Source of the DNA: a virus
Virus record (IMG/VR): IMGVR_UViG_3300046804_003503
Span: 62,001-126,000 of that record
Strand: one strand, 5' to 3'
DNA length: 64,000 bases
Each line of letters starts with the position of its first letter. The stretch's first letter is position 1. Below, one piece after another: positions 61,140 through 64,000 of this stretch. A program made the position numbers and the translations under genes. The notes beneath the pieces were generated by a model. It saw only the letters and a list, made by a program, of their open reading frames with translations, did not search any database and was not told the DNA's origin.

Positions 61140-62182
61140 TATACGCTCTTGTCAAAATGTACTCTATTGACTCTAACAAATTCTGCACACTTAGGCAGAT
61201 CTTTTAAACTATCTGCACCGACATAAGCACATGCACTACGTATACCACCAAGTATATCATCTATTATGTCTAAAGCTTCTCCTTTATATGGAATAGACTT
61301 TACTCTACCTTCACTAGCACGATAATTCTTAATTCCACCATATTTTTCTTGTGCTTCATGTGAACTCATTCCATAGAACTTTAATACTCTTCCCTCATTT
61401 GTCCAACTCCATTCTCCTTCGCATTGTTCTGTGCCAGCAAGCATACCACCAAGCATAACAAAGTCTGCCCCTGCCGCAAACGCTTTTACAACGTCTGATG
61501 GGGTTCTACAACCACCATCAGCACAGATTCTTCCCAAATATTTATCTTTAGCTTTTAATCCATGTGCGGCATGAGAACATTCATCAATAGCAGAAAGTTG
61601 AGGATATCCAATTCCTGTTTTTAGACGAGTTGTACACGCTGATCCCGGACCTATGCCAACTTTAACAATGTCAACGCCACCGTGCAAGATTAATTCATGA
61701 ACCATTTCTGGAGTGCATACATTGCCAGCCATTATTATAGTTCTAGTGCCAAACTTTTCTCTTATCATAGCACAGTGATCTACAAATTGATCAGTATATC
61801 CATTTGCAACATCAATACATATATTAGGAACGGCTTCAATAGAGTCAACAAGTTTTTTGAGTTTAGTGATTTCATCGTCACTAATTCCCATACTGTACCA
61901 AAATGTATTAAGATTTTGCATATTTAAAATGTAATCATTTACATTGTGGTGCTTATGTAGGCATGTTATGCAATCTCTCTTAGATAATGATTCAGCCATT
62001 TGAAAAGTACCAGTGGTATCCATATTAGAAGATATTATAGGAGTACCGCTCCACTCCAAAGATGAATGGAAAAATTTGAATGTTCTTTTTAGATCGACCA
62101 AGGACCGTGAAGCGGCTCGGGATCGCTGTGGAACGAGTAATACATCGTCAAAGTCAAGTTTAATGTCATTATTAATATTCAT
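61139..62182 (-). CDS. guaC: GMP reductase
   Basis: A 347-residue TIM-barrel enzyme. It matches GuaC rather than IMP dehydrogenase: LDFDDVLLVPQRS at the start, ICIDVANGYTDQFV, the substrate loop VGIGPGSACTTRLKTGIGYPQLSAI with catalytic Cys183, DGGCRTPSDVVKAFAAGADFVMLGGM, and FYGMSSHEAQEKYGG...DILGGIRSACAYVGA. There is no CBS domain. It makes IMP from GMP using NADPH, linking guanine and adenine nucleotide pools. It is rare in phages. The next small gene is coupled by TAATG. Confidence 0.9.
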   Translation of the reverse strand: MNINNDIKLDFDDVLLVPQRSRAASRSLVDLKRTFKFFHSSLEWSGTPIISSNMDTTGTFQMAESLSKRDCITCLHKHHNVNDYILNMQNLNTFWYSMGISDDEITKLKKLVDSIEAVPNICIDVANGYTDQFVDHCAMIREKFGTRTIIMAGNVCTPEMVHELILHGGVDIVKVGIGPGSACTTRLKTGIGYPQLSAIDECSHAAHGLKAKDKYLGRICADGGCRTPSDVVKAFAAGADFVMLGGMLAGTEQCEGEWSWTNEGRVLKFYGMSSHEAQEKYGGIKNYRASEGRVKSIPYKGEALDIIDDILGGIRSACAYVGADSLKDLPKCAEFVRVNRVHFDKSV

Positions 62183-62201
62183 TTATATCTCCACGAAAAA
62201 A

Positions 62202-62229
62202 CCGACAGGGGAATTTCTTCCCCCATCGG
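62202..62229 (-). terminator. Rho-independent terminator after rIIB
   Basis: Arms 62202-62213 and 62218-62229 pair over twelve positions (two as G-U in the minus-strand RNA) around a GAAA loop, followed on the minus strand by a six-T run. It ends the rIIB transcript just before the GMP reductase gene. Confidence 0.88.
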
Positions 62230-62244
62230 CTTCAACACACACAC

Positions 62245-63123
62245 TCAAACACTCACTGTCTGCATACGCCTTGAGAGAACTTTATTAAGGCGTTCAATCT
62301 TTGCGGTGACTTCAACAATCCATTCACGATTACGCTTCTGACGTTGAACGTGAGCAATATCGTCGCTAGTCATATGAACAACCTTATCAAAAATACTATC
62401 GAATTCAGCTACAACTTCATACTGGCAGCAACGAAGCTTCTGAAATTTAGAATCAGTAGGAACGCTGACTACATCGCGTGGATTGACCTTGCAAATCATA
62501 AGACGATTTCCACCATCATTCCCACCGCCATCAATATCATCAAGATCAATGCCGCCATAACTCTTTGCATAATCAATCGCACCAACGTGCAAACCGTGTC
62601 CGCATCCATTGCTACGATTGCTGTCTACAGCACTACGAGGCACAGAACAAATATCACCAACATTATTATTGAAAGTACCAGAGTAAATATCCTTATAGTC
62701 ATTGCGAACAGCCTTGTATGCCAAGAAATGACCATCGTAAGTAATAGGCATGTTCTTGTTTTCCATAAAATCAAACAGTTCTACAACTGCGTGATCAGAA
62801 GGGTTCTGGCTCAGATTGTCAAGAAAGTTAAGCATTGGTTCAAAAGGAAAGCCCTGCTTAATCATATCAAGAATTGTTCCAGTGAACATATCTGGCATCT
62901 TAATACCATCCCAGCTAAGACTACCATCTTGGCAATTTACATATCCCTCACAGTAAGAATTTACCTTAGAGATAATATCATAGGCCGCTTCAAAATGTTC
63001 AACATTATTAGTCTTAAGATAACCAATAAGCTTATTATAATTAGGATGAGACTTGCCAAAGCAATATGTCTGACCACTAACAACCGCAGTAACCGTACCA
63101 TCATTTGCAATAATGTATTTCAT
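62245..63123 (-). CDS. rIIB: rIIB-like protein
   Basis: A 292-residue protein with the rIIB layout: it begins MKYIIANDGTVTAVVSGQTYCF, then has FLDNLSQNPSDHAVVELFDFME, MPITYDGHFLAYKAVRNDYKDIYSGTF, VPRSAVDSNRSNGCGHGLHVGAIDYAKSYGG and RLMICKVNPRDVVSVPTD, all conserved in T4-type rIIB relatives. T4 rIIA and rIIB sit at the inner membrane and are needed for growth in lambda lysogens; their molecular role is not fully known. The gene has AGGAGAC upstream, a likely promoter and its own terminator. Confidence 0.88.
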   Translation of the reverse strand: MKYIIANDGTVTAVVSGQTYCFGKSHPNYNKLIGYLKTNNVEHFEAAYDIISKVNSYCEGYVNCQDGSLSWDGIKMPDMFTGTILDMIKQGFPFEPMLNFLDNLSQNPSDHAVVELFDFMENKNMPITYDGHFLAYKAVRNDYKDIYSGTFNNNVGDICSVPRSAVDSNRSNGCGHGLHVGAIDYAKSYGGIDLDDIDGGGNDGGNRLMICKVNPRDVVSVPTDSKFQKLRCCQYEVVAEFDSIFDKVVHMTSDDIAHVQRQKRNREWIVEVTAKIERLNKVLSRRMQTVSV

Positions 63124-63142
63124 TTGTGTGTCTCCTTAGTGT

Positions 63143-63151
63143 ATTATAGCA
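63143..63151 (-). promoter_or_regulatory. Extended -10 promoter ahead of rIIB
   Basis: On the minus strand TGCTATAAT (63151-63143) is a perfect extended -10 element; no good -35 is seen, which is common for extended -10 promoters. Transcription would begin near 63136, giving a short leader with AGGAGA before the rIIB start at 63123. It lies directly after the stop of the preceding gene. Confidence 0.55.
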
Positions 63152-64000
63152 TCACATAGCGTTCAAAACATTCATCGCGTTAGCACCGACGTTTACAGTG
63201 TCGATGTAATCTGCAACAAGTTTCCTATCTTGATCTGACCAAACATTGGAAAGAAGTCGAAGCATAGGATACCTCTTAATCTCTTCGTCAAACCTAGCAG
63301 AATACCTAGTATCATCCAACTTGATTCCAGACAAATTGATAGATTCAATTGAAGGGAATCTGTGCGATGCCTCGTAGATGTAGTTCATATCTTGACGAAT
63401 GGCATTGAGTTCCTTTGCGTGAGCATCATGCTCAAGAACAATCCTTTTAAGTTCATTGTCTGTAGTAGTCATCATGATGCAATCCTTCCAGCGATCATGA
63501 CGCTGACTAGAGAGATAATACCTCTTCTGGCACTCAATAATATTCTTCTTGTTCGCAATAGCCGCCTTGTTAAGAATATTTCCAATCAGAGAAGCACCGT
63601 CAAACCAATTATCACGCTCTTCAAGCTTCCTGTTTTTGATAACAGAAGGCTTGATGATATAAAATGTGGCATCACCGATCATATCTGCATAATTCTTGTG
63701 TACATAACCAAGAATACCCTCAAGATAATGCACAGCGACTTCAGAGTTTACAAGATTAACAGTCTCTTTAGACTCTTTGAAATAATGTGCATTCTCATAC
63801 TTTACACTCATCTTGCACTCTTCAAAGTGTCCAGTTTCTTCATTAAAAACTTGAACTTGAACAACCGGTTCGGAACTTCCGCCAATACTCCTAGTACGAT
63901 TATAGTTCACCTTATCAAGAGTAGATGTAAGAATAACATCTTCCCTAGAGGCATTACCCATCATAACAAGGAGATTGGAGTTGTCAACAGTCTCATTATC
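63152..64000 (-). CDS. C-terminal part of probable rIIA-like protein (5' end outside window)
   Basis: The frame is open to the right edge, so only 282 residues of the C-terminus are seen; the ATG at 63964 is probably internal. The segment is alpha/beta and soluble (VVQVQVFNEETGHFEECKMSVKYEN, then VHYLEGILGYVHKNYADMIGDATFYIIKPSVI and later KELNAIRQDMNYIYEA). In T4-like phages rIIA lies immediately upstream of rIIB, as here, and has a long C-terminal domain after its GHKL ATPase. That order is the main argument; the ATPase part would lie outside the window. Sequence resemblance to rIIA could not be confirmed. Confidence 0.55.
   Translation of the reverse strand, partial: DNETVDNSNLLVMMGNASREDVILTSTLDKVNYNRTRSIGGSSEPVVQVQVFNEETGHFEECKMSVKYENAHYFKESKETVNLVNSEVAVHYLEGILGYVHKNYADMIGDATFYIIKPSVIKNRKLEERDNWFDGASLIGNILNKAAIANKKNIIECQKRYYLSSQRHDRWKDCIMMTTTDNELKRIVLEHDAHAKELNAIRQDMNYIYEASHRFPSIESINLSGIKLDDTRYSARFDEEIKRYPMLRLLSNVWSDQDRKLVADYIDTVNVGANAMNVLNAM

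Noticed and set aside
62344-63159. A 271-codon open frame on the plus strand opposite rIIB
   Set aside because: It lies antisense to rIIB, whose family motifs are clear; composition is of shadow type (Ile/Asn/Thr runs) with no RBS.
1-64000. tRNA genes, CRISPR arrays, insertion sequences, integrase
   Set aside because: Reading the gaps and gene products gave no cloverleaf, no regularly spaced repeats, and no transposase or integrase motif; gaps are too short for most such features.

Overview
The window is a continuous piece of a large, AT-rich, densely packed tailed bacteriophage genome (Caudoviricetes). A replication, nucleotide-metabolism and virion gene set sits in long same-strand operons with ATGA and TAATG overlaps. 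There are no tRNAs, integrase, ribosomal genes or CRISPR array. T4-like elements (rIIB, a dNMP kinase, a UvsX/RecA-like recombinase, NrdAB, PhoH, a small sigma factor) are combined with a bacterial DnaE-type polymerase instead of a T4-type family B enzyme. The host cannot be named from this sequence.

Layout. Positions 1-19167, plus strand: a late module of very large virion proteins, probably tail, baseplate or fibre. It includes a 2176-residue protein with FG-GAP propeller repeats. Positions 19172-19189: a terminator between converging transcripts. Positions 19198-64000, minus strand: the early/middle region. From the convergence point rightwards it holds a recombination corner (annealing-protein candidate, zinc ribbon, endonuclease); a cluster of sugar and methyl transfer genes (21.3-31.0 kb); SSB; a DNA polymerase III alpha subunit divided into two genes with a proofreading exonuclease between them (31.3-35.2 kb); a clear sigma70-like promoter; a ferritin-like gene and two cysteine- or charge-rich genes (35.3-37.2 kb); a glycosyltransferase, RecB/Cas4-like nuclease, dNMP kinase, primase, helicase and RecA-like recombinase (37.2-44.7 kb); small genes, PhoH, dUTPase and ribonucleotide reductase (44.7-51 kb); a membrane/export block with lipoprotein, papain-like protease, holin-like protein and membrane-anchored PAS protein (51-54.8 kb); an isolated Gly/Ser/Thr-rich protein and a sigma factor (54.9-56.1 kb); nucleotide salvage genes, a second SSB and GMP reductase (56.9-62.2 kb); and rIIB with the end of a probable rIIA (62.2-64 kb).

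The genes imply a phage that makes and rebalances its own dNTP pool, replicates with its own polymerase, primase, helicase and SSBs, recombines with its own recombinase, and switches transcription with a small sigma factor. It carries an unusually large glycosylation toolkit, whose target (virion, DNA or host surface) is not visible from sequence. The most unusual items are the split polymerase with a nested exonuclease, a bacterioferritin-like protein lacking part of its iron site, the FG-GAP protein with two amidotransferase-like segments in a large insert, the sugar-nucleotide cluster, and the membrane PAS protein beside the holin. Two small genes of 43 and 50 codons were found by reading the gaps. 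No stretch over 300 bases lacks a gene.
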